Counted from the first letter of the stretch, positions 26,166-35,797 are shown. The stretch: DNA of 64,000 bases from Dyadobacter endophyticus (GCF_014641595.1 NZ_BMIA01000002.1:806001-870000); one strand, 5' to 3'. Numbers and translations: made by a program. The notes: generated from the sequence alone by a model not told the origin.

Positions 26166-26792
26166 TCAAAGGAAGATACTGACGTCGCCCAGTCCCTCCC
26201 GGATGATCTCGAAATCATCCCCGTCGGCCTTCACAATGGTCGACGCAACATTGCCTCCATATCCCCCATCAACCACCATATCCACCTGGTGCTGAAATTT
26301 CTCGAAGATCAGCTCGGGGTCTGTTGAATACTCGATGATCTCGTCGTCGTCGCGAATGGAAGTCGTCACGATGGGGTTCCCTAACTCTTTTACGATCAAA
26401 CGGGGGATAAGGTTGTCTGGCACCCTGATTCCGACCGTTTTTTTGTTGGTATTCAACAACTTCGGAACATTGCTGGTCGCTTCCAGGATAAAGGTATAAG
26501 GCCCTGGCAGCACCCTTTTCATGGTTTTAAATGCCGTGTTGCCCACTCTCGCAAAGTCGGAAATGTGGCTGAGGTCGTAGCAGATAAATGAAAAGTCATT
26601 TTTCTGCGGCTTAATGCCCTTGATACGCGCTATTTTTTCGACTGCGCGTGTATTGTAAATATCGCAGCCAAGACCGTAAACCGTATCGGTCGGATAAATC
26701 ACCAAACCACCATTTCGAAGGCAGTCTACCACCTGACGGACGCGTCGCTCGTCAGGGTTTTGAGGATAAATTTTAACAAACTCAGCAGGCAT
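26166..26792 (-). CDS. yciO: Sua5/YciO/YrdC family protein, YciO-type
   Basis: A 208-residue protein of the fold that makes threonylcarbamoyl-AMP for the t6A tRNA modification. YPTDTVYGLGCDI is the nucleotide/threonine-binding signature. The spacing and the ending REGLGDVSIFL resemble E. coli YciO more than TsaC, and YciO has only weak or uncertain TsaC activity. Whether this is the cell's functional TsaC cannot be told. ATG 26792 is chosen; an upstream TTG would add a tail of no family likeness. It lies 31 bases after the GT2 gene on the same strand. Confidence 0.85.
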   Translation of the reverse strand: MPAEFVKIYPQNPDERRVRQVVDCLRNGGLVIYPTDTVYGLGCDIYNTRAVEKIARIKGIKPQKNDFSFICYDLSHISDFARVGNTAFKTMKRVLPGPYTFILEATSNVPKLLNTNKKTVGIRVPDNLIPRLIVKELGNPIVTTSIRDDDEIIEYSTDPELIFEKFQHQVDMVVDGGYGGNVASTIVKADGDDFEIIREGLGDVSIFL

Positions 26793-26823
26793 ACAGGAAT
26801 TTTTACTTTTTGAGTTAACAAAA

Positions 26824-27843
26824 TCAAAATGCAAATCCTTCCTGCGGCGTCATTTTTTTTAAGTTTTCGATGTAGAACCTGTAAGCGAAATTCACCGGCA
26901 AATGCAGCCTGCACATCAGAACAACCAGCTCTGTCCGCAGGCCGGGATTCTCAATATAGTTCAATAACCGGCGAAACCGCACAGCCAGCTCGAACTCCTG
27001 TGCGTACAGACATTTTCGGATAAATGTACGTATGCGCGCCGCCAAAAGATCGAATTCCTTTTGATCGCGGTTGAGGTCGTAAGCTTTATTGCACACGGCA
27101 TAGTAGGATTGCAACATTCCACTCCCCTTTTTGTAAACACCGGTTGAAAGCGAAGTTTTCAGTACGCGCTTTTTGGTCAGGATCTCGTCGAGGTAGAAGT
27201 ATTTAAAACGGACCGACGAGCGAACCCAGAAGTCAAAATCCTCGAATGCGAGGGTTTCGTCGTAGCCGCCCAGCTGCTGTAATGCGGCTGTCCGCATCAT
27301 CATCGTAGGCGTGCAAATGAAGTAGCGTTCGAGGATATTTTTGTAAACGTCGCCCGACGGGACCGGGCAGGTCGCTTTGCCTTTGCTATTGGTTTCGTAG
27401 TGGTTGTGCAGCTGCTGGCCGGCCTTCCCGATATAGCGCGCATTGGTAAACACGACGGCGTAGCTCTCCGAAAGGGCTTCAAATGCTTCAACCTGCTTCT
27501 CGATGCGGTCGGCGATCATCACGTCGTCGCCAGAAAGGTCAATAACATACTTTCCTTGCGCGATCGACAACGCCTGATTGAATGCGCGGCAAAGGCCCAG
27601 ATTATGGCGGTTGCGGATTACCTGAAAGGCAGGTGCTTTCCCTTTAAAACTTTCGATAACACCCAGCGTATTGTCCTTGCTTGCATTGTCGACAACGATC
27701 AGCTGAATGTAAGGGTAAGTCTGGTAAAAAACGGAAGTCAATGCTTCCTCGATGTACTTTTCCTGATTATATGCCGTCAGGATAACTGTAACGAGTGGCT
27801 TTTCTGTGTTTGTCATGATGTGCGCTCCAAGCGGTCCCTTCAT
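26824..27843 (-). CDS. Family 2 glycosyltransferase
   Basis: Cytosolic or membrane-associated GT-A enzyme that transfers a sugar from a nucleotide sugar. The N-terminal domain has VTVILTAYNQEKYIEEAL, VVDNASKDNT and the metal-binding aspartates in DLSGDDVMI; EDFDFWVRSS fits the acceptor/base region. ATG 27843 gives 339 residues; an internal ATG at 27816 (MTNTEKPLV) is an equally plausible start. No other glycan genes flank it except the WbqC-like gene 760 bases downstream, so the product is unknown. Confidence 0.88.
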   Translation of the reverse strand: MKGPLGAHIMTNTEKPLVTVILTAYNQEKYIEEALTSVFYQTYPYIQLIVVDNASKDNTLGVIESFKGKAPAFQVIRNRHNLGLCRAFNQALSIAQGKYVIDLSGDDVMIADRIEKQVEAFEALSESYAVVFTNARYIGKAGQQLHNHYETNSKGKATCPVPSGDVYKNILERYFICTPTMMMRTAALQQLGGYDETLAFEDFDFWVRSSVRFKYFYLDEILTKKRVLKTSLSTGVYKKGSGMLQSYYAVCNKAYDLNRDQKEFDLLAARIRTFIRKCLYAQEFELAVRFRRLLNYIENPGLRTELVVLMCRLHLPVNFAYRFYIENLKKMTPQEGFAF

Positions 27844-27935
27844 TTACGGTGGTAGATTCGGAGGGGAAAAGGGCACCGCAGCACAAAATTACCAACAACA
27901 AACCGGAGATGCCGATAATGTTATTATCCGGCAAA

Positions 27936-28868
27936 TCACCGCTTTACAACGCGCTTCGAAGTCACGCGGCTCCGCGCCCGGCTGATGCTCGCGTTGATTT
28001 CAAAACCCAGAATAATTACAAAAGCAAGCAGATAGATCCAGATCATCAGCGCGATCATCGTACCGATGGACCCGTAAAGCTTATTGTAGGAACTGAACCG
28101 CGACAGGTAGAACGAAAACCCGTAAGTGGCCGCGAGGATAAGAATGGAGGCGATCACCGAGCCCGCATTCAGGAACGTGAACTGGCGCCCGTGCGAAGGA
28201 GCGAACCGGTAGATAATCGAGATCGTCAGCATCAGCGAGCCAAAGCTGATGAGGTAACGGGTAATATTAAGCAATGCGATGAGCCAGTTGTCGCGGATAA
28301 TGTGCCAGTCGCCGACAATATTCATCACGGCGTCACCGACGATCAGCAAAACGACTGAAAGAAAAAGCACTGCGATCAGTAGCAGTGTGAGCATCATCGC
28401 AATGCCACGAATCGCCAGAAAACCGCGGGTTTCGGTATCGTCATACACCATATCGAATGCCCGCATGAGTGACATCATGCCATTTGTAGAAGCGATCATC
28501 GCGAAAATAAAACCGAGCGAAAGTACCCCCGAGCGCGGGCGGCTCACAATGTCCAGGATCGTCTGATCGGTCGCTTCGAAAGTACCACGCGGCATATTGT
28601 CACGTAACATTTCGAGGATCAGTTGATCCAGGTTTTCAATCGGGATGTAGGGAATGAGGGTAAAAAGGAAGATTATCCCCGGAAAGGCAGCCAATGTGAG
28701 GCTGTAAGCCACCGCGGAAGCCCGCTGGTCGATCTCATGTTTCTCGTTGCTGTGGACGAGGTTCAGTATAATGTCGTACAACGACACCGTTCCCCGGAAC
28801 AGCATGGTTTGCTGTAACCAGATGATAATGCGCTTGATGTGGCGGTTTCTCAGCAGTTTTTCAAGCAT
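27936..28868 (-). CDS. YihY/virulence factor BrkB family membrane protein
   Basis: Polytopic inner-membrane protein of 310 residues with about six membrane helices. The family signature is seen in AVAYSLTLAAFPGIIFLFTL, the SGVLSLGFIFAMIASTNG segment, and the closing YGSIGTMIALMIWIYL helix; the C-terminus is basic. Function of the family is unsettled (formerly mis-called RNase BN). ATG 28868 is preferred to a TTG at 28898, which would overlap the upstream thioesterase gene. It follows the thioesterase by 13 bases. Confidence 0.9.
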   Translation of the reverse strand: MLEKLLRNRHIKRIIIWLQQTMLFRGTVSLYDIILNLVHSNEKHEIDQRASAVAYSLTLAAFPGIIFLFTLIPYIPIENLDQLILEMLRDNMPRGTFEATDQTILDIVSRPRSGVLSLGFIFAMIASTNGMMSLMRAFDMVYDDTETRGFLAIRGIAMMLTLLLIAVLFLSVVLLIVGDAVMNIVGDWHIIRDNWLIALLNITRYLISFGSLMLTISIIYRFAPSHGRQFTFLNAGSVIASILILAATYGFSFYLSRFSSYNKLYGSIGTMIALMIWIYLLAFVIILGFEINASISRARSRVTSKRVVKR

Positions 28869-28881
28869 AACCGGCCGCTTG

Positions 28882-29301
28882 TTATCCCTTTGGTTCAAAA
28901 TAGGGTTTCAGTTTTTCGAGCAGCTTATCGGGTGCCGGGCACAATTTGCCCGTATCCATCCGCTGAAAAACCAATGTTGTATCCCCGGTATTGAGCAAAA
29001 CGCGTTCCTGATTGCGGATTTCGTAAGCAAAGCGGATGCGTACACCGGGTAATTCCTCGATTTTAACAAGAATATGCAGCTCGTCGTCGTACCGGGCCGG
29101 CTTCAAATATTTATAGTGGCATTCGTAAACCGGCATCATCACACCCGAATCTTCCATCGCTTTGTAATGAAAATCCAAACTGCGCAATGCCTCTACCCTG
29201 CCGATTTCGTAATACCGCGCATAGTTTCCGTAATATACATAACCCATCTGGTCGGTATCGGCATACCGCACCCTGATGCCCTTAACTTCGTGAACAAACA
29301 T
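28882..29301 (-). CDS. Acyl-CoA thioesterase, hotdog fold (YbgC/FadM type)
   Basis: A 139-residue thioesterase expected to hydrolyse acyl-CoA. The catalytic aspartate lies in RYADTDQMGYVYYGNYARY, the 4HBT signature. ATG 29301 gives the usual start (MFVHEVKGIRVRY); the open frame further upstream lies inside mltG. It begins 2 bases after the mltG stop, so translation is probably coupled, and precedes the YihY gene by 13 bases. Confidence 0.9.
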   Translation of the reverse strand: MFVHEVKGIRVRYADTDQMGYVYYGNYARYYEIGRVEALRSLDFHYKAMEDSGVMMPVYECHYKYLKPARYDDELHILVKIEELPGVRIRFAYEIRNQERVLLNTGDTTLVFQRMDTGKLCPAPDKLLEKLKPYFEPKG

Positions 29302-29303
29302 CC

Positions 29304-30341
29304 TTACTTCATGATTTTCAACCGGTTCAACTCTGCCTGATAAAGACGCGCATTGTTGAGGTGGTCGGAATAATTGGTGGCAAAAGCGTGATAACCCGAC
29401 AGATCGGCCTTGGCACACATATAGGTATAATCGTGTTTCTCGTAATTCAATACCGCGTCCAGCGAGTTAAAATCCGCCACACGAATCGGGCCGGGAGGCA
29501 AGCCTGTGTTAATGTAGGTATTATAAGGTGATTTGATCATGAGCTGCTGGTTGAGAATCCTCTTGATAGCGAAATCCTGCAATGCAAATTTGATGGTCGG
29601 GTCAGCTTGCAGCGGCATATTGGCATGCAGGCGGTTGATATATAAACCCGCCACGCGCGGACGCTCATCTACCTTTTTGGCCTGCTCCTCTTCTACAATC
29701 GAAGCCAGAATCGAAACCTGAACGGGCGTCAGTCCAATTTCCTTAGCCTTTGCGATTTTTTCGTCGGACCAATACTTCTTGTACTCGCTGTGCATGCGGT
29801 CGAGAAATTTCTCAGTACCCGTAGTCCAGTAGATTTCGTAGGTATTGGGCAGGAACATCGATACGATCGTCAATGTATCGAGACCATATTTGTTACAAAC
29901 TGCCGGGTCGTTCAATGCTTTGCGGAAACTGTCTTCTCCAAACTCGAAGCGGGCACCGATGCGTTTGATGAGGTCTTCTTTCAGGCGGATATTGTTGAAT
30001 GTCAGCTTCACAGCATCCTGATTGCCCGATGAAAGCTTTTTAATCACCTCGTAGTTATTACTCTCGGGTTTGATCACATACCGGCCGGGCTTCACTTTTT
30101 CCGTGTATTTCAAAAATTTGGCCAGAAACTGAAACGAAATATGATCGTTGATTACCTCATATCTGTTCAATGAATCCAGCACCGTCTTATAGGTAGCGTT
30201 TTCCGGCACGAGCAACACGAAGCTCGATTTTTTATCGACCTGTAAATTCGGCGTCCGGAAGATCTGCCAGAAGTAGAAGGAGAATGTGGTGGTGAGGATC
30301 GCGATCGTGACAAACAATCCTACTTTAAAGTTACGCGACAT
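29304..30341 (-). CDS. mltG: Endolytic transglycosylase MltG
   Basis: Inner-membrane lytic transglycosylase that cuts growing glycan strands and sets their length. One N-terminal membrane helix (VGLFVTIAILTTTFSFYFW), a LysM-like region, then the YceG domain with the catalytic glutamate in VSILASIVEEEQ, and the conserved SPYNTYINTGLPPGPI. Length (345 aa) is normal. ATG 30341 starts at the anchor; longer starts would add a very basic tail. It is followed immediately by the thioesterase gene. Confidence 0.94.
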   Translation of the reverse strand: MSRNFKVGLFVTIAILTTTFSFYFWQIFRTPNLQVDKKSSFVLLVPENATYKTVLDSLNRYEVINDHISFQFLAKFLKYTEKVKPGRYVIKPESNNYEVIKKLSSGNQDAVKLTFNNIRLKEDLIKRIGARFEFGEDSFRKALNDPAVCNKYGLDTLTIVSMFLPNTYEIYWTTGTEKFLDRMHSEYKKYWSDEKIAKAKEIGLTPVQVSILASIVEEEQAKKVDERPRVAGLYINRLHANMPLQADPTIKFALQDFAIKRILNQQLMIKSPYNTYINTGLPPGPIRVADFNSLDAVLNYEKHDYTYMCAKADLSGYHAFATNYSDHLNNARLYQAELNRLKIMK

Positions 30342-30381
30342 AATTTTTTGGGCGGTCGGCCGTCGGCTTTTTGTTTTCTTT

Positions 30382-31461
30382 TTACAAATTGATTTCAAAT
30401 GGTATGCCGAAACGCTTTGCGAGCTCATCGAGTGACAAAACTACCGGTTCGAGTAGTTTGATGCCATTCACGCCGCGCTCAGCTTCCATTTCTCTTTCAG
30501 GATCTCCGGGGATGAGTACTTTCTCGCCATCCACCGCTCGTGCATTGCGGAATGCACCGATCCATTTATCCATATCTGCCTTAAATTCATCGGCGGGACG
30601 GAAACCATCCACACGCATCGCACCCAGGAAATGCCCCGTACCGAGCCCCACACTTTGCTGCACGCCCATAAATCCGGCGGTCGCAAATGGCGGCACCCAA
30701 GGGCCAAAGTTAGCACCGGAAAGCACTCCCGAAAAAATATCGACTATCGCTCCGAGGCCATACCCTTTGTGACTCCCATGCTCGCGATCGGAGCCGAGTG
30801 GCAACAATCCCCCCCCGCTTTTCACTGCATTGGAATCCGTCGTAGGGTTACCATCGGCATCCTGTGCCCAGCCTAGTGGCGCAGGAAGGCCTTTTCTTTG
30901 CAATATTTCAAATTTACCGTAAGCTACTGCCGTCGATGCGAAGTCTGCCACAAAGGCAGGCTCTGTCAATGCGGGTACCGCAACGGCTATGGGATTTGTA
31001 CCTAATAATTTATCCAGCGAGAAGGTTGGTGTAACAAGCGGGGCCGCATTCGTCATCGTCCAACCGATCATATCCTTTTGCAATGCAAGCATCGCATGAT
31101 AGCCTGCAATACCGAAGTGGTTTGAATTTCTGACCGAGACCCAACCCGAGCCTACTTTCTCCGCTTTTTCCATGGCAATCTCCATGGCTTTCGGCGCCAC
31201 TACCAATCCTAGCCCGCGATCACCATCCACTACCGCGGTACTCGGGGTTTCGTAGGCGATGGTCACATTCGGTTTTGGGTTCAAACGGCCGTGGTCGTAA
31301 AGCCTTACATAACCAGCCAAACGGGCAATGCCGTGGGAATCCACTCCGCGCAAATCCGCGCTGACCAACACTTCGGAAGCCAGCCGGGCCTCTTCCTGCG
31401 AACATCCTATTGACAGAAAAACCTGTTCAGTAAAATGTTTTAAATAACTGGCCTGATACAT
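30382..31461 (-). CDS. Ldh2 family malate/lactate/ureidoglycolate dehydrogenase
   Basis: NAD(P)-dependent 2-hydroxyacid oxidoreductase of the Ldh2/MDH2 family, which has its own fold. Recognisable are LRGVDSHGIARL, VSVRNSNHFGIAGYHA with the catalytic His, and LLGTNPIAVAVP; GSHKGYGLG is near the active site. ATG 31461 gives 359 residues. The substrate within the family (malate, lactate, ureidoglycolate or other) cannot be told from sequence or context. It precedes mltG by 40 bases on the same strand. Confidence 0.9.
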   Translation of the reverse strand: MYQASYLKHFTEQVFLSIGCSQEEARLASEVLVSADLRGVDSHGIARLAGYVRLYDHGRLNPKPNVTIAYETPSTAVVDGDRGLGLVVAPKAMEIAMEKAEKVGSGWVSVRNSNHFGIAGYHAMLALQKDMIGWTMTNAAPLVTPTFSLDKLLGTNPIAVAVPALTEPAFVADFASTAVAYGKFEILQRKGLPAPLGWAQDADGNPTTDSNAVKSGGGLLPLGSDREHGSHKGYGLGAIVDIFSGVLSGANFGPWVPPFATAGFMGVQQSVGLGTGHFLGAMRVDGFRPADEFKADMDKWIGAFRNARAVDGEKVLIPGDPEREMEAERGVNGIKLLEPVVLSLDELAKRFGIPFEINL

Positions 31462-31486
31462 ATACGTCAAATAATGAACTTCTTGC

Positions 31487-31494
31487 TAATTTTG
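31487..31494 (+). promoter_or_regulatory. Candidate -7 promoter element of the DUF502 gene
   Basis: TAATTTTG is a perfect TAnnTTTG match, about 62 bases before the start codon. No clear -33 box. Confidence 0.35.
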
Positions 31495-31555
31495 CCCTAC
31501 CGCCAAACAGCGCACCTGCGTGCCGCAACTAGCCGTCTGCGCCCGGCGTGCAAAT

Positions 31556-32179
31556 ATGGAAATTAAAAACTCATTCCTCAAACGCATCATCAGCTACTTC
31601 ATCCGGGGACTTGTGCTGGTGGCGCCGCTATATGCGACCCTCCTTATTATTTGGACGGGCGTCGAATACCTCGACAATATCCTTCCCATTGAAGTAAACA
31701 TTTCCAATCAGCAAACACTTTACCTTCCCGGCCTTGGTGTACTGATCATCATTTTTGGCATTATCCTGCTCGGTTTCTTCTTCTCGACGATCGTCCCGCA
31801 GTCCTTTTTCAAGTTCACCGAAAGCATTATGCGCCGTCTTCCGCTGGTGAGTTTGATCTACTACTCAATCAAAGACCTCATTCTGGCTTTTGTGGGGGAT
31901 AAAAAGAAGTTCAACCAGCCGGTGCTGGTGACCATGTACAAGGACACTGATATCAAAAAGATCGGCTTCATTACGCAAACCGACCTGAGCCATCTCAAAA
32001 TTGCCGACCATGTGGCGGTGTATATGCCGCTCTCCTACTCCCTCTCGGGCGAACTTTTCATCGTTCCGGCCGAGCATGTAACGCCGGTCGACGCCAAGGC
32101 GACGGACGTGATGAAAATGCTTGTATCCGGTGGTGTCTCCGTGAAGGTTTCGAAGGAAGAAACGGCTGAGGACGACTAG
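31556..32179 (+). CDS. DUF502 family membrane protein
   Basis: A 207-residue protein with two membrane helices (FIRGLVLVAPLYATLLIIWTG-like at about 13-33 and GLGVLIIIFGIILLGFFF) followed by a soluble C-terminal domain with MRRLPLVSLIYYSIKDLI and a final acidic tail. This is the DUF502 layout; plant relatives are COV proteins of vascular patterning, but no bacterial role is known. ATG 31556 places the basic segment before helix 1. It stands between the divergent Ldh2 gene and an exported hypothetical. Confidence 0.85.
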   Translation: MEIKNSFLKRIISYFIRGLVLVAPLYATLLIIWTGVEYLDNILPIEVNISNQQTLYLPGLGVLIIIFGIILLGFFFSTIVPQSFFKFTESIMRRLPLVSLIYYSIKDLILAFVGDKKKFNQPVLVTMYKDTDIKKIGFITQTDLSHLKIADHVAVYMPLSYSLSGELFIVPAEHVTPVDAKATDVMKMLVSGGVSVKVSKEETAEDD

Positions 32180-32240
32180 TTTAACCCGTTTTTAATACGC
32201 AACAATGCAACATTAGTGCCCGTTTAAGAGAATGATTCCC

Positions 32241-32248
32241 TATATTTG
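32241..32248 (+). promoter_or_regulatory. Candidate -7 promoter element of the exported hypothetical gene
   Basis: TATATTTG is a perfect match to the Bacteroidota -7 consensus, 18 bases before the ATG at 32267. No good -33 box is evident. Confidence 0.45.
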
Positions 32249-32266
32249 AACCATTCTTTTAGTACT

Positions 32267-32881
32267 ATGAGACTACTCCTTCCCATTGTCGTTTTGCTGT
32301 TCCTGGGGAATATCAAAGCATGGTCGCAAGACCATTATGACCCAAAAAAAACCCTTTCCAGCGAAGAACTCTTTCTGAAACAGGGCAGCAGCAGCCGGGT
32401 AATCGCCACACCAGGACAAAAATATCTGGTACTTGACGCTTCTCCTTTCATCGGCGGCTTTCACAGATACAGGTTCTTTCCGGGGGACAATATCAGGTTC
32501 CGGATGAAGAATGAAACGATCCGCTTTAACGAGACGATCGCTTCGGTGGATGATTCAGCCTTCACGATCGGCGTGGTGAACGAAGCCGTTGGGCGGATGG
32601 ATTACCAGAGGATTTTGCTCGAAGATATTCGCTTGATGAAGGTTTCCAGAAGGATTCCATTCATTTCGCAGGCGGCTCCCTTGCTTCCGCTGGCCGGTTT
32701 GATCTTCATCGGCGCCGATTTCTTTAACAAGGGCGTCGACAATAAACGCTACACAACAGACACTTCCACCCTCGTCATCGGCGGCTCGCTCATGGCTGCG
32801 GGGTATATTTGTTATAAATTCACGTTCGCTTCCCTGAAAATCAATTCAAGGAATAAGCTGAAAGTGCTCGAAACTTATTAA
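32267..32881 (+). CDS. Exported hypothetical protein with one to two membrane segments
   Basis: I do not recognise a family. The 204-residue protein has a signal peptide (MRLLLPIVVLLFLGNIKAWSQ), a region with paired aromatic/charged motifs (GGFHRYRFFPGDNIRF), a hydrophobic stretch near AAPLLPLAGLIFIGADFF and another at LVIGGSLMAAGYICY, and a basic C-terminus. It is likely envelope located. ATG 32267 is supported by the -7 element 18 bases upstream and by the signal peptide. It precedes aroA by 59 bases on the same strand. Confidence 0.75.
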   Translation: MRLLLPIVVLLFLGNIKAWSQDHYDPKKTLSSEELFLKQGSSSRVIATPGQKYLVLDASPFIGGFHRYRFFPGDNIRFRMKNETIRFNETIASVDDSAFTIGVVNEAVGRMDYQRILLEDIRLMKVSRRIPFISQAAPLLPLAGLIFIGADFFNKGVDNKRYTTDTSTLVIGGSLMAAGYICYKFTFASLKINSRNKLKVLETY

Positions 32882-32940
32882 TTGTTACAATATTATTACA
32901 GGCGAACAGGTCGCGATATCTAAATCTCTGAACATCAAAA

Positions 32941-34176
32941 GTGAAATCCATTCTCGTTCATCCCCCCCAACAACCCATAGTTGCAGAAATACAGCTTGCC
33001 GCATCCAAAAGTGAATGTAACCGCGCGCTGATCATCAATGCGCTCACCGGATTTCAGTCCGAGCTGACCAACATTTCGGAAGCCCGCGACTCGCAAACCA
33101 TGCTCCGCCTGCTCAATTCCAACGACGCTGTGGCGGACGTGATCGACGCGGGAACAACGATGCGCTTTCTGACGGCATACTTCGCGGTAACCAACCAGAA
33201 AAAAACCATGACCGGCACGCCCCGCATGTGCGAGCGCCCGATCGGGATCCTGGTGGACGCGCTGCGCAAGCTCGGGGCGGATATTACATACGAAAAAGTA
33301 GAGGGCTACCCGCCGCTCCAACTGAATGGCTTTAATTATTCGGGAAACAATGAACTGACCATGCGCGGTGACGTGAGCAGCCAGTACATTTCAGCATTGC
33401 TGATGATCGCGCCCCAGCTTCCGAGTGGTTTGAAGATCAGACTCGAAGGGGAAGTAGGCTCGCGTCCTTACATTGAAATGACTTTGAACCAGATGGCGCA
33501 TTTCGGAATCGAATACATCGCCGACTGGCAGCATAATGTTTTGACGATTCCTGCATTCAAATACCAGCCTAAACCTTACGCCATCGAATCCGACTGGTCG
33601 GGTGCGAGCTATTGGTACAGCATTGTGGCATTGGCCAACGACGCGGAAGTGGAATTGTTGGGATTGAAGAAAAACTCATTGCAAGGCGATAGTGCCATTG
33701 TCGACATTATGCGTCACCTCGGCGTGGAAAGCGTATTCACCGATCGTGGTGTGCGTTTGACCAAAATCCCTCCGAAAGCTTCATTAGGCTGGGATTTCAC
33801 CAACTGCCCCGACCTGGCTCAAACCGTGGCCGTTATTTGTGCTATCAAGAAGATCCGTCTTTCGCTGACCGGCGTTGAAAGTCTTAAAATCAAAGAAACT
33901 GACCGCATTTTCGCATTGCAGCAAGAGCTTAAAAAGCTGGGCGCAGAACTGAATGAGGTAGAAAAAGACCATTTGTACGAAGTAACGACCCTTACCGACG
34001 TTCCTACCGATCCCGTGCCGTCCATCCACACTTACGACGACCACCGTATGGCGATGGCGTTCGCGCCCGTAGGTATGGTGAGCCCGATTCTGATCGAAGA
34101 GCCCGGCGTGGTCGTTAAATCTTACCCCGGATACTGGAACGACCTAGCGAAGGTTACCACCTGGGAAGAAGTTTAG
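32941..34176 (+). CDS. aroA: 3-phosphoshikimate 1-carboxyvinyltransferase (EPSP synthase)
   Basis: Sixth step of the shikimate pathway, joining shikimate-3-phosphate and PEP. Motifs include NRALIINALTG, DAGTTMRFLTAYFA, the TGTPRMCERPIGIL segment and GDVSSQYISALLM; the C-terminal half has KIKETDRIFAL. The usual Ser of KSxSNR is replaced by Cys (KSECNRALI). Length (411 aa) is slightly short but complete. The start codon is GTG 32941; no upstream ATG is in frame. No other aro genes are nearby. Confidence 0.94.
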   Translation: MKSILVHPPQQPIVAEIQLAASKSECNRALIINALTGFQSELTNISEARDSQTMLRLLNSNDAVADVIDAGTTMRFLTAYFAVTNQKKTMTGTPRMCERPIGILVDALRKLGADITYEKVEGYPPLQLNGFNYSGNNELTMRGDVSSQYISALLMIAPQLPSGLKIRLEGEVGSRPYIEMTLNQMAHFGIEYIADWQHNVLTIPAFKYQPKPYAIESDWSGASYWYSIVALANDAEVELLGLKKNSLQGDSAIVDIMRHLGVESVFTDRGVRLTKIPPKASLGWDFTNCPDLAQTVAVICAIKKIRLSLTGVESLKIKETDRIFALQQELKKLGAELNEVEKDHLYEVTTLTDVPTDPVPSIHTYDDHRMAMAFAPVGMVSPILIEEPGVVVKSYPGYWNDLAKVTTWEEV

Positions 34177-34201
34177 ATTATTCACCATTTCAGAATTGTT
34201 T

Positions 34202-35797
34202 ATGGAAACTGTCTGGTCGTTCCTGGCATCGGTGCCTGTTTGGCTTTACATCATTCTGGCCATCGCTATCATTATTGCCCTGCGGGATGTTTTGCAGCGA
34301 AAACACACCATTCAGCATAACTTTCCATTGGTAGGTCATTTCCGGTACATGATCGAAACGATCGGGCCGGAATTGCGCCAGTATATTGTAGCCAACAACC
34401 GGGAGGAGTTGCCGTTCAACCGCCGGCAGCGCTCCTGGATCTACGCTTCTTCCAAAAAAGAGAACAACTATCAGGGCTTCGGCACCGACCAGAATATCCA
34501 GGAAGCGGGCTATGTATTTATCAAGCCCGCAATGCTGCCTTACCGGGTGGATTCCACGCACAGCCATCACGTCAAAAACGGGAACGATCCGCATCATTAC
34601 ACCATTCCGAGCGCTAAAGTTATCGGCGCATATCACGGTCGCAAGCGTCCGTACCGGCCCCGCTCAGTCGTGAATGTGAGCGCGATGAGTTACGGATCAT
34701 TGTCCGCCCGCGCGATCGAGTCTTTGAATAAGGGTTCTTTCAAATTCGGTAACTACCATAATACCGGCGAAGGCGGCCTCTCGCCGTACCACAAATATGG
34801 CGCCGACGTGGTTTTCAATATGGGTACCTCCTATTTCGGCGTGCGCGACGACGAAGGGAATTTTGTGATGGAAAAGCTCGTAAAGCTGATGCAGAACAAC
34901 CCGACGGTCCGAATGATCGAACTGAAACTTTCGCAGGGTGCAAAACCCGGCAAGGGCGGCGTGCTGCCAGCGAGCAAGATTACCGCGGAAATCGCCGAAA
35001 TTCGTGGCGTACCCATCGGAAAGGACGTCGTTTCTCCTCCCTACCACAGCGCATTTTCGGATGTTCGCGGTATGGTCGATTTTATTGAGCAAATGGCTGC
35101 CGCTACCGGACTTCCGGTGGGTATTAAATCGGCTGTCGGGAAAACGGAAATGTGGGAAGAGCTCGCCGACCTGATGGTCGAGACCGGCAAAGGGCCTGAC
35201 TTCATTACCATCGATGGCGGCGAGGGCGGTACCGGCGCTGCGCCTCCGTCATTTGCAGACCACGTTTCGTTGCCGCTGGTATTCGCATTCAGTACGGTTT
35301 ACAAAATATTCCAGAAGCATAATCTGAACGACAAGATCACATTCATCGCTTCCGGCAAACTGGGATTGCCCGCGCAAGCTGTCATGGCATTTGCGATGGG
35401 GGCGGACGTGATCAACGTTGCGCGCGAGGCAATGCTTTCAATCGGCTGCATTCAGGCACAATCGTGCCACACCAACCGTTGCCCTACCGGCATTGCTACC
35501 AATAACAAATGGCTGGAATCGGGCATCGACCCTGCATTGAAAAGCGAGCGGTTCAACAATTATATGAAGACGCTGGCGAAGGAGATCATCGAAATTACCC
35601 ACGCTGCGGGCTACGAGCATCCCTGCCAATTCGGAATGGCGGATATTGATATTTCAATGGGGGATAACAACAGGACCATTACGTTAGCCGACAATTATGG
35701 TTATCTCAAAACCGTGGTGCCTTTCTCCGACATTAAAGCATTGCTCGAATGCGACCACCTGGGCGGCCGCGATATACCGGGCGAAAAAGTAGCCTAG
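34202..35797 (+). CDS. FMN-binding glutamate synthase family protein
   Basis: A 531-residue protein like the synthase (GltB) core without the amidotransferase domain. One N-terminal membrane helix (VPVWLYIILAIAIIIAL) is followed by the FMN-binding barrel with FITIDGGEGGTGAAP, and the cysteine motif CHTNRCPTGIAT for the 3Fe-4S cluster. Such stand-alone proteins are common and their electron donor and substrate are unclear; true glutamate synthase activity is not shown. ATG 34202 is preferred to the TTG 6 bases upstream. It follows aroA by 25 bases. Confidence 0.88.
   Translation: METVWSFLASVPVWLYIILAIAIIIALRDVLQRKHTIQHNFPLVGHFRYMIETIGPELRQYIVANNREELPFNRRQRSWIYASSKKENNYQGFGTDQNIQEAGYVFIKPAMLPYRVDSTHSHHVKNGNDPHHYTIPSAKVIGAYHGRKRPYRPRSVVNVSAMSYGSLSARAIESLNKGSFKFGNYHNTGEGGLSPYHKYGADVVFNMGTSYFGVRDDEGNFVMEKLVKLMQNNPTVRMIELKLSQGAKPGKGGVLPASKITAEIAEIRGVPIGKDVVSPPYHSAFSDVRGMVDFIEQMAAATGLPVGIKSAVGKTEMWEELADLMVETGKGPDFITIDGGEGGTGAAPPSFADHVSLPLVFAFSTVYKIFQKHNLNDKITFIASGKLGLPAQAVMAFAMGADVINVAREAMLSIGCIQAQSCHTNRCPTGIATNNKWLESGIDPALKSERFNNYMKTLAKEIIEITHAAGYEHPCQFGMADIDISMGDNNRTITLADNYGYLKTVVPFSDIKALLECDHLGGRDIPGEKVA

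Noticed and set aside
27910..27933. An imperfect hairpin (GATAAT/ATTATC) between the YihY and GT2 genes
   Set aside because: Short, A/T-rich, with bulges and no T-run; too weak to call a terminator.
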